This document shows, piece after piece, positions 8,024 through 17,127 of a stretch of 64,000 nt of DNA. Each line of letters begins with the position of its first letter. The stretch's first letter is position 1. The DNA comes from an uncultured Opitutia bacterium (GTDB lineage: Bacteria > Verrucomicrobiota > Verrucomicrobiia > Opitutales > Opitutaceae): the NCBI GenBank assembly GCA_903896015.1, contig CAITWF010000061.1, forward strand, positions 1-64,000, given 5' to 3'. Position numbers and translations under genes: made by a program. Below the pieces are notes generated by a model, which had not been told where the DNA came from, made no database searches, and saw only the letters and a list, made by a program, of their open reading frames with translations.

Positions 8024-9225
8024 GGGGTCAGGACCATACAGGCATTCACAGATCCAACTCCATGGGCATTCACAAGCGTGCAGGACTGCGGCACGGCGCG
8101 CGGCTGAGCGCTGAGATTGAGCGGGCAGGCGGGGTCGGGGTATCGCCAATTTACCGTCGGAGGCAGGAGTGCATGGCGCTGCGCTAACACCGCCGCCGCG
8201 ACTTGGATCGCAGGCGTCGCTCCCAGCGCGTTGCCAATCGCACCTTTGATGGACACCACGGGAACCTGCTTCAGTTGATCGCCGAATAGACGCACGAGAC
8301 TGACCGCTTCCGCTTGATCGATCAGCTTGTGCCCCGGTCCCCACGCGTTAATTGCATCTATTTGCACCGGTCGCACACCGGCTTGGGCCATGGCAAGCCT
8401 CCCCGCCGAGACCAAACCTCCGCAGAGATCAAGGTAAGCATCGTTTGCGAAGGCGTAGCCCGCGATAAATCCGTAGCCCGGCCGCGGACTATCTTCAGGC
8501 TCCAGCACAAACATGCACGCGCCTTCGCTAATCACTCCCGTCGTCCGCCAAAGATCAAAAGGTCGCGCCACGCTTCCCGCCAAATCGGTGGTCTCAGGCG
8601 TAAGTCCAGCCGCGCGCAATTCAAGAATTGGAAAACGATGCAACGGCGCTTCAGTGCCACCGCACAACGCCACGTCTACCTCACCACTTGCGATCAGATC
8701 GGCCGCATATCCCATCGCATCCAAACCGGAGCAACACGAAGTTTGCATCGACATCGTGCGCGCTGCTTTTCCCAGCGCGAGATTGATGGCGTTTGGCGTA
8801 CTGGTTCCGCTGGCGGTGTAGACTACTCGCGCCTGAGCACCGCGCGCTCCGCGCTTGTTCACCGACTCGATGGCGTCGCCAATGCTACCAAAGTCCAACA
8901 ACGAAGACCCAACAACGATCATCGTCGTCTCGTCCTTGAGCTGACTCGCATCCAGCCCAGCGTCATTGAGCGCAAGCTGGGCGCCAGCGACCGCGAACAA
9001 CGCGTGGCGGGCCGTGCCTTTCGGCACCCGGGTTTTGTCCACGTAGTCAGCGATGTTGAACCGGTTCAGATATGCGGCGACGAGCGGCCCGTCATTCGCG
9101 TCCAGCCGATCATACGGCCGCACGCGGCTCACCGGCTCCAGAATCCCCGACCAAAACGCTTCCCGGCCGATGCCCGCGGGCGTGACCGGGCCGATGCCGG
9201 TGATCTTGACGCGACGCCGCTTCAT
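8017..9225 (-). CDS. Beta-ketoacyl synthase-like protein with altered active site
   Basis: The 402-residue protein has the thiolase-fold organisation of FabF-type ketosynthases. The nucleophile is kept (Cys164 in TSCCSGLDA) and so is Lys327. The first catalytic His of the NAHGTST motif is Trp295 (INAWGPGH), and the second, in the TGH motif, is Asn332 (AIGNALG). The usual GFGGTN closing loop reads HGVGSVN. Normal decarboxylative condensation therefore looks impaired; an acyl-binding, acyltransferase or chain-length-factor-like role is possible. No acyl carrier protein or other fatty acid gene is nearby. It is translationally coupled to sensor kinase genes on both sides (ATGA overlap upstream, ATGCTGA downstream). 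Confidence 0.8.
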   Translation of the reverse strand: MKRRRVKITGIGPVTPAGIGREAFWSGILEPVSRVRPYDRLDANDGPLVAAYLNRFNIADYVDKTRVPKGTARHALFAVAGAQLALNDAGLDASQLKDETTMIVVGSSLLDFGSIGDAIESVNKRGARGAQARVVYTASGTSTPNAINLALGKAARTMSMQTSCCSGLDAMGYAADLIASGEVDVALCGGTEAPLHRFPILELRAAGLTPETTDLAGSVARPFDLWRTTGVISEGACMFVLEPEDSPRPGYGFIAGYAFANDAYLDLCGGLVSAGRLAMAQAGVRPVQIDAINAWGPGHKLIDQAEAVSLVRLFGDQLKQVPVVSIKGAIGNALGATPAIQVAAAVLAQRHALLPPTVNWRYPDPACPLNLSAQPRAVPQSCTLVNAHGVGSVNACMVLTPC

Positions 9226-10373
9226 TCCTGCGGCGCGGCGGGAAACACCAGCCGCGCCGTCGTCCCCACCCCCGGCGCCGAATCCACTTTTAACGTCCCA
9301 CCGTGCGTGCCCACCAGATGGCGGCAAATGCTAAGGCCGAGGCCGGTGCCGTTGGCTTTGCTGCTGAACCCGCCGTGCAGCGCGCGCTTCAACCGCTCCG
9401 GCTCCATGCCGGAGCCATTGTCCGCGAGGGTTAGTTCGAGTTGGGTGTTGCGGTGCACGAAGGTCACGGTCAGGCGGGTCGTGCCCGCCTCAAGCGAATT
9501 CTTAAACAAGTTTTGAAACACCCGCATTAGCTCGAACTTCGAGCCGCGCACCCACGCCTCGGGCTCGCCCGCGCACTGGATCGCGACGTTGCCGAAAAAG
9601 ATCACCTGCCGCACTTCCTGCACGAGCGACACGAGATCGAGCCGGGTAAAGGCCGGCGCCTGTTTCGCGGCCATCCGCCAGTTTTCCGAGAGGTGGTGGC
9701 AATACTCCGCGGCCTTCTCGACCATCGCGGAATACTCCATGATTTTCTTCGCCGATTCAGGATCGCGTTCGCCGAGCAGTCGCGCCTCCTCGGCGACGAG
9801 GGCGGCGTAGCCAATGACGACCGTAAGCGGGTTGTTGAGATCGTGCACGAGTTCGACCGAGGCCCGGGCCTGCCAGATTTGCGGCTCATTCTGCTCGATC
9901 TCGCGCTTGAGCGCGGCGTTCATCTCATGCTCAGCGTTCGCGAGTTGGGCCTGCGTGCGGCGGAGCTTCGTCGCCTGCGTCTGCTTCCGCACGGCGTCGA
10001 GCAGTTCGGAGATGTCCGGCGGCTTGCGAAGATACTGGTTGGCGCCGCCGACCATCGCCTGCTGCGCCGTCTGCAGCGTGCCGTAACCGGTGAGCATGAT
10101 CACGGAAACATGCGGATCGATTTTGCGGATTTCCTCCAGCGCGCGGATGCCGTCCATCTCGGGCATCCGGATGTCGAGGACGATGGCGGAGTAGGCTTTC
10201 GCGGCGATCTTCGTGAGGGCCAGCTTCGCCCGATCGGCGGTCTCCACAGCGAAATCGGCCGACAGGCTGAACGCGATCGACTCACGCGGGCCGTATTCGT
10301 CGTCGACGACAAGCACCGGCAGTTTCTCGGCCGGAATCGCGGTCGGGGCGGAAGGAATTTTTTCGGTTAACAT
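9222..10373 (-). CDS. Receiver-histidine kinase hybrid protein
   Basis: The 383-residue cytoplasmic protein starts with a receiver domain (residues about 18-130: LVVDDE, phospho-acceptor Asp67 in VLDIRMP, Lys117 in YLRKP), continues through a short coiled coil, and ends in a kinase core with His177 in VHDLNNPL, N-box FQNLFKNSLEAG, G1 LADNGSGM and G2 GTGLGLSIC. It is the first gene of the five-gene minus-strand operon and lies divergent to rmuC. The start at MLTEKIP gives a compact receiver; an upstream ATG adds 33 residues. It probably takes phosphate from, or passes it to, the 7TM kinase two genes on. Confidence 0.82.
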   Translation of the reverse strand: MLTEKIPSAPTAIPAEKLPVLVVDDEYGPRESIAFSLSADFAVETADRAKLALTKIAAKAYSAIVLDIRMPEMDGIRALEEIRKIDPHVSVIMLTGYGTLQTAQQAMVGGANQYLRKPPDISELLDAVRKQTQATKLRRTQAQLANAEHEMNAALKREIEQNEPQIWQARASVELVHDLNNPLTVVIGYAALVAEEARLLGERDPESAKKIMEYSAMVEKAAEYCHHLSENWRMAAKQAPAFTRLDLVSLVQEVRQVIFFGNVAIQCAGEPEAWVRGSKFELMRVFQNLFKNSLEAGTTRLTVTFVHRNTQLELTLADNGSGMEPERLKRALHGGFSSKANGTGLGLSICRHLVGTHGGTLKVDSAPGVGTTARLVFPAAPQE

Positions 10374-10513
10374 GCGACAGGCGGCGGAGAGAAAACCAAC
10401 GGCGAAAGCCGAGGCGGGCCGGGAAGCACAGTGTTGTTTGCAGGTCGCGATCTCGCGTGTCAAGGCACGCATCGGGGATTGATTCGGTGGCGCGCCGCGG
10501 GGAAGATCTTTAC

Positions 10514-11740
10514 GTGAATTTTATCGTTGCCGTCCTCTCCGCCGCCGTCGCTGGCGCATTCGTCTGGGTATTTCTCCGGGGGAAATCCGCTGCGCTGGCG
10601 GAGCGCGCTCGGCTCGCGGCCGAATCGCTCGGGAAAGCCGAGGCGGAACTCGGTGCCCTCCGCGCGCGCGCCACTGAACTCGAAAAACAGGCCGCCACCG
10701 CCATCGAAAAGGTCGCCGCTTTCAACGAGGCGCGCGAGCGGCTCACGGTCGAGTTCAAGGCGCTCGCCGCCGATGCCCTGTCGCGAAACAGCGACGAGTT
10801 TCTCAAGCGCGCCGGCGATTCGCTGGTAAAACCAATCCGCGAGTCGCTCGACAAGGTGGACACCAAAATCGTCGCACTCGAAAATGCCCGAAAAGAGGCC
10901 TACGGCTCGCTGTCCGAACAGCTCAAGGGCCTCGCACTCACGAGCGCATCGCTCCAATCCGAGACGACCAAGCTCTCCCGTTCGCTGCGCAGCACGAGCA
11001 CCGCGGGCCGTTGGGGCGAGTTGCAACTCCAGCGCGTTGTCGAACTCGCCGGCATGGTCGAGAACGTAGACTTCATCCAGCAAAGTGCGGTCGGCGAAGT
11101 TCGCCCCGACATGATCATCCGCCTGCCCGGAGGCAAATCGATCGCGGTCGATGCCAAGGCGCCGATGCAGGCATTTCTTGAGGCGCTGGAGGCGAGCGAC
11201 GAAAATGTCCGGAAAGCTAAGTTCATCGAACACGCCCGCGTCGTCCGCGGGCATATCGATGCGCTCGGCAACAAATCATACTGGAAAAACATCCAGCCGT
11301 CGCCCGAGTTCGTCGTGCTCTTCATCCCCGGCGAGGCATTCTACAGCGCAGCTCTCCGCTACGAACCTGATCTCTTTGAGCGGGGCACCGCCGTCGGCGT
11401 CATCCTTGCCTCGCCGGCTACACTGATCGCATTACTCAAGGCTGCCGCCTATGGTTGGAAACAGGAGGCGCTATCCAAGAACGCCGACGACATCCGCAAG
11501 CTCGGCCTCGAACTCCACGAACGCGTCGCCGCCGTCGCCGAAAACCTCGATCTCCTCGGCCAGCGCCTCACGCAGTCCGTCACTGCCTACAACAGCACGG
11601 TTTCCTCCGTCGAAGGCCGCATCCTCGTCACCGGCCGCAAGCTCGAAAAACTCGGCGCCGGCAGCGAAAAGAAGATCACCGAGCCGCGCCTTATTGACGA
11701 AGTCCCGAAACCCCTCACCGCCCCTGAGCTGAAAAAATGA
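10514..11740 (+). CDS. rmuC: DNA recombination protein RmuC
   Basis: RmuC proteins limit recombination at inverted repeats and have a nuclease-like core. The 408-residue product has one N-terminal membrane segment (residues 1-20), a coiled coil to about 150, and the conserved block RWGELQL, VRPDMIIRLP, IAVDAKAP and FVVLFIPGE. GTG is chosen as start because GGGGAAG lies eight bases upstream and the membrane helix begins directly after it; an ATG 57 bases further up lacks such a site. The next gene overlaps the stop by ATGA, so the two are translationally coupled. Confidence 0.87.
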   Translation: MNFIVAVLSAAVAGAFVWVFLRGKSAALAERARLAAESLGKAEAELGALRARATELEKQAATAIEKVAAFNEARERLTVEFKALAADALSRNSDEFLKRAGDSLVKPIRESLDKVDTKIVALENARKEAYGSLSEQLKGLALTSASLQSETTKLSRSLRSTSTAGRWGELQLQRVVELAGMVENVDFIQQSAVGEVRPDMIIRLPGGKSIAVDAKAPMQAFLEALEASDENVRKAKFIEHARVVRGHIDALGNKSYWKNIQPSPEFVVLFIPGEAFYSAALRYEPDLFERGTAVGVILASPATLIALLKAAAYGWKQEALSKNADDIRKLGLELHERVAAVAENLDLLGQRLTQSVTAYNSTVSSVEGRILVTGRKLEKLGAGSEKKITEPRLIDEVPKPLTAPELKK

Positions 11741-12096
11741 GTGAAGCCCTGCATGGCATGTGGGAAATGATCCGCGCCGAAAGCGGCGGCGAGCCTTCAA
11801 GCGATTTGCTCGCGCTGCGCGTCGAGCTACACCTCACCGACGGCAACTACCACGTTCATTTCGCCGGTGAGCTCGCGGATCAAGGCACCTTCACGCGCAC
11901 TTCCGCCCACCCCCATGCCGCGCTGATTCTCCTCGGCGCGAAAGGACCGAACGCCGGCCGCACCATTCCGTGCATCTACCAACTCGTCGGCGACCGACTG
12001 CGCGTGTGCTATGGGCTCGACGGCAATGTGCCGACCGAGTTCGCCACCGCCGGCACCTCGCACTACCTCGCCACCTACCGCCGCAAGGTCCCATAA
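11737..12096 (+). CDS. TIGR03067-family protein
   Basis: This 119-residue protein resembles the TIGR03067 domain found widely in Planctomycetes and Verrucomicrobia. The segments HGMWEMI, RTIPCIYQLVGDRLRVCY and DGNVPTEF match the family pattern. It has no signal peptide in this copy. The start codon overlaps the rmuC stop (ATGA), which suggests co-translation, although no link between the two functions is known. The biochemical role of the family is not established. Confidence 0.7.
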   Translation: MSEALHGMWEMIRAESGGEPSSDLLALRVELHLTDGNYHVHFAGELADQGTFTRTSAHPHAALILLGAKGPNAGRTIPCIYQLVGDRLRVCYGLDGNVPTEFATAGTSHYLATYRRKVP

Positions 12097-12153
12097 CAGT
12101 TCGTCTTTCGTTGCCCGACGCGCGCCACCGCACCAACTCCACCGCCCGACGCC

Positions 12154-13008
12154 ATGCAACTCTCCGGCCTGTTCCTCTACCCCGTCAAAGGACTCCGCGG
12201 CTTTTCCGTCAACTCAGCCGGCGTTGATGCCCTGGGCCTCGTTGGCGATCGGCGTTTTCTGGTCGTCAAGGACGATGGTGAATTCCTCACGCAACGCACG
12301 CTCCCGCGCATGGCACAAATCGCGACGGAGCTGACCCCCACCGATCTCATTCTCCGCGCCGAAGGCGCCGGCGCGATCTCCGTTCCGCTCCGTGCCGCCA
12401 CGCCCGCTCCGCTGCGCACGGTGTGGGTCTGGCGAAGCAAGGATCTCCGCGCGGAGGATTGCGGTCACGACGCCTCCGCGTGGCTCTCCGCGTTTCTCGG
12501 CCTGCCGTGTTATCTCGTTCGCATCGGTGATCAATTCCGCCGCCCCGTGCTCGAGCGTCGCGCACCGCTCCCCGGCGAATCGTTGATCGAGGGGCGCGTG
12601 CTCACCCGCGATATGTTCAATTTTTCCGATGGCTTTCCCTTCCTCGCGATCGGCGAGGCGTCGCTGGCAAACCTCAATGATCGCCTCGTCGCCGTGGGCG
12701 CCGAACCCGTGCCGATGAATCGCTTCCGCCCCAACCTTGTCGTCGCCGGAACTCCCGCGTTCGCCGAGGATGCGTGGCCGCACGTGCGCGTCGGACCGAT
12801 CGTTTTTCGCAGCGGTGGACCCTGCGCACGCTGTATCGTGACGACCACCGATCAGGTTACCGGCGAGCGCGGCGTCGAGCCGCTCCGCACACTCGCGACC
12901 TACCGTCGCGACGCCGACGATTCCACGCGCATCAACTTCGGCCTGAACCTCACGCACGAGACGAAAGCCGGCGTGCTCCGCATCGGCGATCGCGTTGAGG
13001 CGCTCTGA
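12154..13008 (+). CDS. MOSC domain-containing protein, YcbX-like
   Basis: MOSC proteins bind sulfur or molybdenum cofactor through a conserved Cys. The 284-residue product has a MOSC N-terminal beta-barrel (YPVKGLRG, VGDRRFLVV, residues 3-100) and a C-terminal MOSC domain with the conserved segment PCARCIVTTTDQ (Cys in RCIV). This layout matches YcbX, which reduces N-hydroxylated compounds with a molybdenum cofactor. It is 57 bases downstream of the preceding gene on the same strand. mogA lies elsewhere in the window, in keeping with use of the cofactor. Substrate is inferred only from family. Confidence 0.82.
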   Translation: MQLSGLFLYPVKGLRGFSVNSAGVDALGLVGDRRFLVVKDDGEFLTQRTLPRMAQIATELTPTDLILRAEGAGAISVPLRAATPAPLRTVWVWRSKDLRAEDCGHDASAWLSAFLGLPCYLVRIGDQFRRPVLERRAPLPGESLIEGRVLTRDMFNFSDGFPFLAIGEASLANLNDRLVAVGAEPVPMNRFRPNLVVAGTPAFAEDAWPHVRVGPIVFRSGGPCARCIVTTTDQVTGERGVEPLRTLATYRRDADDSTRINFGLNLTHETKAGVLRIGDRVEAL

Positions 13009-13050
13009 TTCGTTTTGCCTCCTCTGCGATTTCGGTGCGAGTTGTCCGAC

Positions 13051-15243
13051 ATGCGCCCGAAATTCCTCCCGCTGTTTTTCGCCTGCGTCGCCATCCTCAT
13101 TTCGTTCGCCCGCGCCGACGATCTAGCGCGCTGGAAGCAACACGCCGCCGACGTGACGATCATCCGCGACACCTGGGGCATCCCGCACGTTTACGGGAAG
13201 ACCGACGCCGACGCCGTCTTCGGCCTCCTCTACGCACAGGCCGAGGACGACTTCAACCGCGTCGAACTCAACTACGTCAACGCCAGCGGCCGCCTCGCCG
13301 AAATCGAAGGCGAAAAGGAAATCTACCGTGACTTGCGGATGAAGCTCTTCATCGATCCCGCCGACATGCGGGCAAAATACGCCGAGAGCCCGGCTTGGCT
13401 GCGAGCGCTGATGGACGCGTATGCCGACGGGCTGAATTTTTATCTCCACACGCACCCCGCCGTGAAACCGAAACTCATCACGCACTTCGAGCCGTGGATG
13501 GCGCTCACGTTTTCCGAAGGCAGCATCGGCGGTGACATCGAGACGTGTGTCACGCCGCGCCAGCTTGAGGAATTTTACGGTCCAAAAATCGGCCCGAAAC
13601 TCACCGCGATCGAAACACCGCCAACGCACGATTCGCGTGGTTCCAACGGCTTCGCGATCGCGCCGAAGAATTCAGCCGCGGGCCGCGCGCTCCTGCTGCT
13701 GAATCCGCACACTTCGTTTTATTTTCGCCCGGAGGTAAACGTGGTGAGCGAGGAAGGGCTCAGCGCCTACGGCGCCGTCACGTGGGGTCAGTTCTTCGTC
13801 TACCAAGGCTTCAACGATCGCCTCGGCTGGATGCACACCTCCGGCGGCGGCGACGTGATCGACGAGTATGCGGAGACGATTGTCGAGAAACCCAGCGGGC
13901 TGTTTTACCGCTACGGCGACGCGGAGCGTCCGCTCATCGCGAAAAAAATCACGCTCCCCTACAAATCCGGCGCCGCGCTCGCCGAAAAAACGATCACGGC
14001 CTACTTCACGCACCACGGCCCGATCGTCCGTGCGGCCGGCGGCAGGTGGATCGCGGTGCGGCTGATGCAGGAGCCGTTGAAGGCGCTGCAGCAATCCTAC
14101 CTCCGCACGAAGGCGAAAACCTACGCGGAGTTTCTCGAGGTGATGCAGCTCCGCACCAACTCCTCGAACAACACCGTTTACGCCGACGCCGATGGCAACA
14201 TCGCTTACTGGCACGGCAACTTCATCCCGCGCCGCGATCCGAAGTTTGATTGGACGAAGCCCGTCGATGGCAGCGATCCCGCGACCGAGTGGCAGGGACT
14301 GCACGAGGTGAAAGAAACCATCGCGCTCTTCAATCCCGCGAGCGGCTGGGTCGCAAACACGAACAACTGGCCGTTTTCCGCGGCCGGCCCGAGCAGCCCG
14401 CGCCCGCAGGATTTCCCGCGCTACATGTGGGAGCGGCCGGAAAATTTCCGCGGCCTCCACGCCAACCGCGTGCTCGCCGACCAGCACGACTTCACGCTCG
14501 ATAAACTGATCGCGGCGGCGTTTGACCGGGACCTGCCGGGATTCGATGTGCTGATTCGAGGGCTGCTGCAGGCCTACGACGATGCACCCGCCAGCGATCC
14601 GGCAAAGACTAAACTCGCCGCACAAATCGCCGTGCTCCGCGCTTGGGATCACCGCTGGTCGGCCGAATCGGTGGCGACGGCGCTCGCGATTTTCTGGGCG
14701 CAGGATTTGCTTTTGCACGTCAGCGCTGCGGCGCGGAGTCACGGCATTTCACCCGGCGATCAGTTGCCGATGTTCGACTTCATGGCGAAGCAAACGAGCG
14801 CGGCGGAGCGGCTCGACTCGCTCGATCGCGCCGAGGAAAAACTAACGCGTGACTTCGGCACTTGGAAAACGCCGTGGGGCGAAATCAACCGCTTTCAGCG
14901 GCTGAGCGGAGAAGTCGGGGCCGGCTTCGACGACGCGAAGCCGAGTCTGCCGGTCGGGTTCACCGCGAGCGCATGGGGCTCGCTGGCGGCGTTCAGCGCA
15001 CCCGGTCTGCAGCCAACGAAAAAAATCTACGGCGGCGTCGGCAACAGCTTCATGGCGGTCGTCGAGTTTGGTCCGCGGATCAAAGCGAAGAGCCTGCTCG
15101 CGGGCGGCGAGAGCGGCGACCCGGCCTCACCGCATTTCGCCGATCAGGCGGAACGCTACACGCGCGGAGAGTTCAAGGACATCTGGTTTTACCGCGAGGA
15201 CGTCGAGCGCCACGCCGAGCGCACGTATCACCCCGGGAATTGA
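13051..15243 (+). CDS. Penicillin acylase family protein
   Basis: Members are N-terminal nucleophile hydrolases that cleave amide bonds of penicillins, acyl-homoserine lactones or related amides after autoprocessing in the periplasm. The 730-residue precursor has a signal peptide (residues 1-22), an alpha chain with DTWGIPHVYGKTDADAVFGL, and the predicted autocleavage site before Ser198 in SRGSNGFAI, which becomes the nucleophile. Conserved Asn residues of the oxyanion region appear in TNSSNNTVYAD. The start was set at the Met that begins the signal. It follows the MOSC gene closely. The true substrate cannot be read from sequence. Confidence 0.85.
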   Translation: MRPKFLPLFFACVAILISFARADDLARWKQHAADVTIIRDTWGIPHVYGKTDADAVFGLLYAQAEDDFNRVELNYVNASGRLAEIEGEKEIYRDLRMKLFIDPADMRAKYAESPAWLRALMDAYADGLNFYLHTHPAVKPKLITHFEPWMALTFSEGSIGGDIETCVTPRQLEEFYGPKIGPKLTAIETPPTHDSRGSNGFAIAPKNSAAGRALLLLNPHTSFYFRPEVNVVSEEGLSAYGAVTWGQFFVYQGFNDRLGWMHTSGGGDVIDEYAETIVEKPSGLFYRYGDAERPLIAKKITLPYKSGAALAEKTITAYFTHHGPIVRAAGGRWIAVRLMQEPLKALQQSYLRTKAKTYAEFLEVMQLRTNSSNNTVYADADGNIAYWHGNFIPRRDPKFDWTKPVDGSDPATEWQGLHEVKETIALFNPASGWVANTNNWPFSAAGPSSPRPQDFPRYMWERPENFRGLHANRVLADQHDFTLDKLIAAAFDRDLPGFDVLIRGLLQAYDDAPASDPAKTKLAAQIAVLRAWDHRWSAESVATALAIFWAQDLLLHVSAAARSHGISPGDQLPMFDFMAKQTSAAERLDSLDRAEEKLTRDFGTWKTPWGEINRFQRLSGEVGAGFDDAKPSLPVGFTASAWGSLAAFSAPGLQPTKKIYGGVGNSFMAVVEFGPRIKAKSLLAGGESGDPASPHFADQAERYTRGEFKDIWFYREDVERHAERTYHPGN

Positions 15244-15266
15244 GCGATCGTTGGCCGCCGCTGCGT

Positions 15267-16778
15267 TCAGTCGATGATCTTGATATTACGGGTATTTTTT
15301 TGGACGACCGCGGGCGTTTCCGGCGTGTTGATCTTCACCTTTTTCAGTATGATGTCCGCGGAGTCGGTCGCGCGGAAGCCGCGTCGGGCTGAGATCAGGG
15401 CGTGCTCAATCGTAATCAGGTGCAACGGCTGCTGCGGCAATCCGGTCAGGGCGATCGCCGAGCCGGCACCAGCGCAGTAGACATCGCGGATGAAGAAGTC
15501 GCGAAACTCCGGCGTCTTCGCCGGGTCGCGATTCGGCGCGGCTTTCACCGTCGCGGCGCTGACCGGGGCGTTGTCGTAAAACGTGTCGAACAGGATCGCT
15601 TCGTTCGCGATGTCCTTCATGTAAATGTGATCGACAAACACGTCGTGGACGAGTCCGCCGTGGCCGAGTCCGCTCTTCACGCGGATGCCCGTGTCGGTGC
15701 CGACAAAATCGCATTGCGTCGCCCAGAGGTATTGCATCCCCGCCTCCGTTGTTCCGCCCAACACGAAGCCGCCGTGGCCGCGATAAACCGTGCACTCCGC
15801 GACGATGACTTTCTGCAATCCCGGCTCGCCGGGCCACGGGCTCTTGCCAGCCGACTTCATGCAGATCGCGTCGTCCCCGGCGCTCACGGTGCAGCGATAG
15901 ACCAGGACGTTCTTGCAAGGCCCGATGTCCATGCCATCGCCGTTTTGCGCGGACCATTCGTTGAAAATCGTCGCGTAACGGATGGTGACGTTGGTGCAGC
16001 GCGCCGGCACAAACACTCCGCTCGGCGAGTTGCGGAGCGTCACGCCTTCGACCAGCACGTTGTCACAACGCGTCAGGGCCACCATCGCCGAGCGGCGGAA
16101 ATCGCGCGCCAAGAGCATTTCCTCGGGCGTCGGCTGCGAAGTCTTTTTGGCCAGCTCTGCCAAATAGTCCTCGCCCATCATCGCCTCCTTGGTTGGCCAC
16201 CAGTTCGCGCCCTCGTTGCTAGTCGCCCCACCCTTCGCGAGCAACTTCTGCCATTCGGCTTCAGTGGTCTTCGACTTCCGCATCGGGCGCCAAGTGTCGC
16301 CCGCGCCGTCGAAGATGCCCTCGCCCGTGATCGCGAGGTTGCTCTGCCCGTTAGCGCTGAGGCACGACGCCGCGTAGAGCCCGCGGTCGTCGCGCGGTGC
16401 CATCGGGTAGGCCGTGTGATCGGACGTAAACTGGACGAGGGCGCCGCGCTCCGCGTGGAGATCGACATTGCTCTTGAGCACGATTGGTCCGGTCAGCCAC
16501 AGTCCGGCCGGCACGACCACATGCCCGCCGCCCGCCTGCGCACAGGCCTCCATGGCCTTGGAAAACGCGGCTGTGTTGAGCGTTTGCCCGTCGCCCACGG
16601 CGCCAAAATCGACGATGAAAAAGTTGCGATTGGGAAACGACGGCACCGGAACCGCCGCCATCTTGAACGGGGCCGAGGCAAAATAATCCTGCTCGGTGGC
16701 AGCCCCTGCAACTGGGGCGAGGAAGGCAAAGAGCGATATGGAAAATGCGGCGAAAACCGCGCGCGGGGTAGGCATCAT
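15267..16778 (-). CDS. Glycoside hydrolase family 28 protein, polygalacturonase-like
   Basis: GH28 enzymes hydrolyse pectin-type galacturonan or rhamnogalacturonan with a right-handed beta-helix. The 503-residue product has a signal peptide (about 25 residues), a FGAVGDGQTLNTAAF opening typical of the family, and all four signature motifs: NGDGMDI, AGDDAICMKS, GHGGFVLGG and RVKSGLGHGG. Two adjacent ATGs are possible starts. It should be secreted to the periplasm or cell surface. A perfect 12-bp palindrome sits about 60 bases upstream. The divergent neighbour is a broken Gfo/Idh/MocA gene, a partner family often found with plant-glycan enzymes. Confidence 0.88.
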   Translation of the reverse strand: MMPTPRAVFAAFSISLFAFLAPVAGAATEQDYFASAPFKMAAVPVPSFPNRNFFIVDFGAVGDGQTLNTAAFSKAMEACAQAGGGHVVVPAGLWLTGPIVLKSNVDLHAERGALVQFTSDHTAYPMAPRDDRGLYAASCLSANGQSNLAITGEGIFDGAGDTWRPMRKSKTTEAEWQKLLAKGGATSNEGANWWPTKEAMMGEDYLAELAKKTSQPTPEEMLLARDFRRSAMVALTRCDNVLVEGVTLRNSPSGVFVPARCTNVTIRYATIFNEWSAQNGDGMDIGPCKNVLVYRCTVSAGDDAICMKSAGKSPWPGEPGLQKVIVAECTVYRGHGGFVLGGTTEAGMQYLWATQCDFVGTDTGIRVKSGLGHGGLVHDVFVDHIYMKDIANEAILFDTFYDNAPVSAATVKAAPNRDPAKTPEFRDFFIRDVYCAGAGSAIALTGLPQQPLHLITIEHALISARRGFRATDSADIILKKVKINTPETPAVVQKNTRNIKIID

Positions 16779-17127
16779 GGTAAAGGGAAATAACGGATGG
16801 GAGCGGTGAAAGATGCGCGGCGGGTCGCATAAAAGGGACACGTGTCCGATATAACAGTGCGCGCCCTCTCGGAAATTCGACGTATGGCCGACCGAGATGC
16901 CCCCCTTTATTCGCGACGCGCCCGCGGCGTTCGGTCCGGTTCGATGAGATCACGATCGCCAACCAAGCGGCGAGGCTCTAGCTCTGCGCTGAAATGTTCA
17001 CGCTCGCGTTACCGCAAACCTCCCCGGAACACGCTCCGAGACATTTTGCCAAATCCGCCATGACAGCTTTGTTCTGCTTTCGCAGCGGCGATGCGAAGCT
17101 CGCTCCCGGGAATCGAATCCACCGCGA
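16779..17127. other. Intergenic region between GH28 and the oxidoreductase pseudogene
   Basis: No credible gene is present in these roughly 350 bases. The region holds a 12-bp palindrome near the GH28 start and, next to it, TATAAC, which might serve as a -10 element. The rest shows nothing recognisable. Confidence 0.5.
16836..16847. promoter_or_regulatory. Perfect 12-bp palindrome, candidate operator
   Basis: GGACACGTGTCC is a perfect inverted repeat 58 bases upstream of the GH28 start. Position and symmetry fit a dimeric repressor or activator of the LacI or GntR type. No regulator gene lies beside it. Confidence 0.45.

Noticed and set aside
15402-16793. 463-codon open frame on the plus strand
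   Set aside because: It lies opposite GH28, whose four family motifs are intact on the minus strand; composition is Arg/His-rich as expected for a mirror frame.
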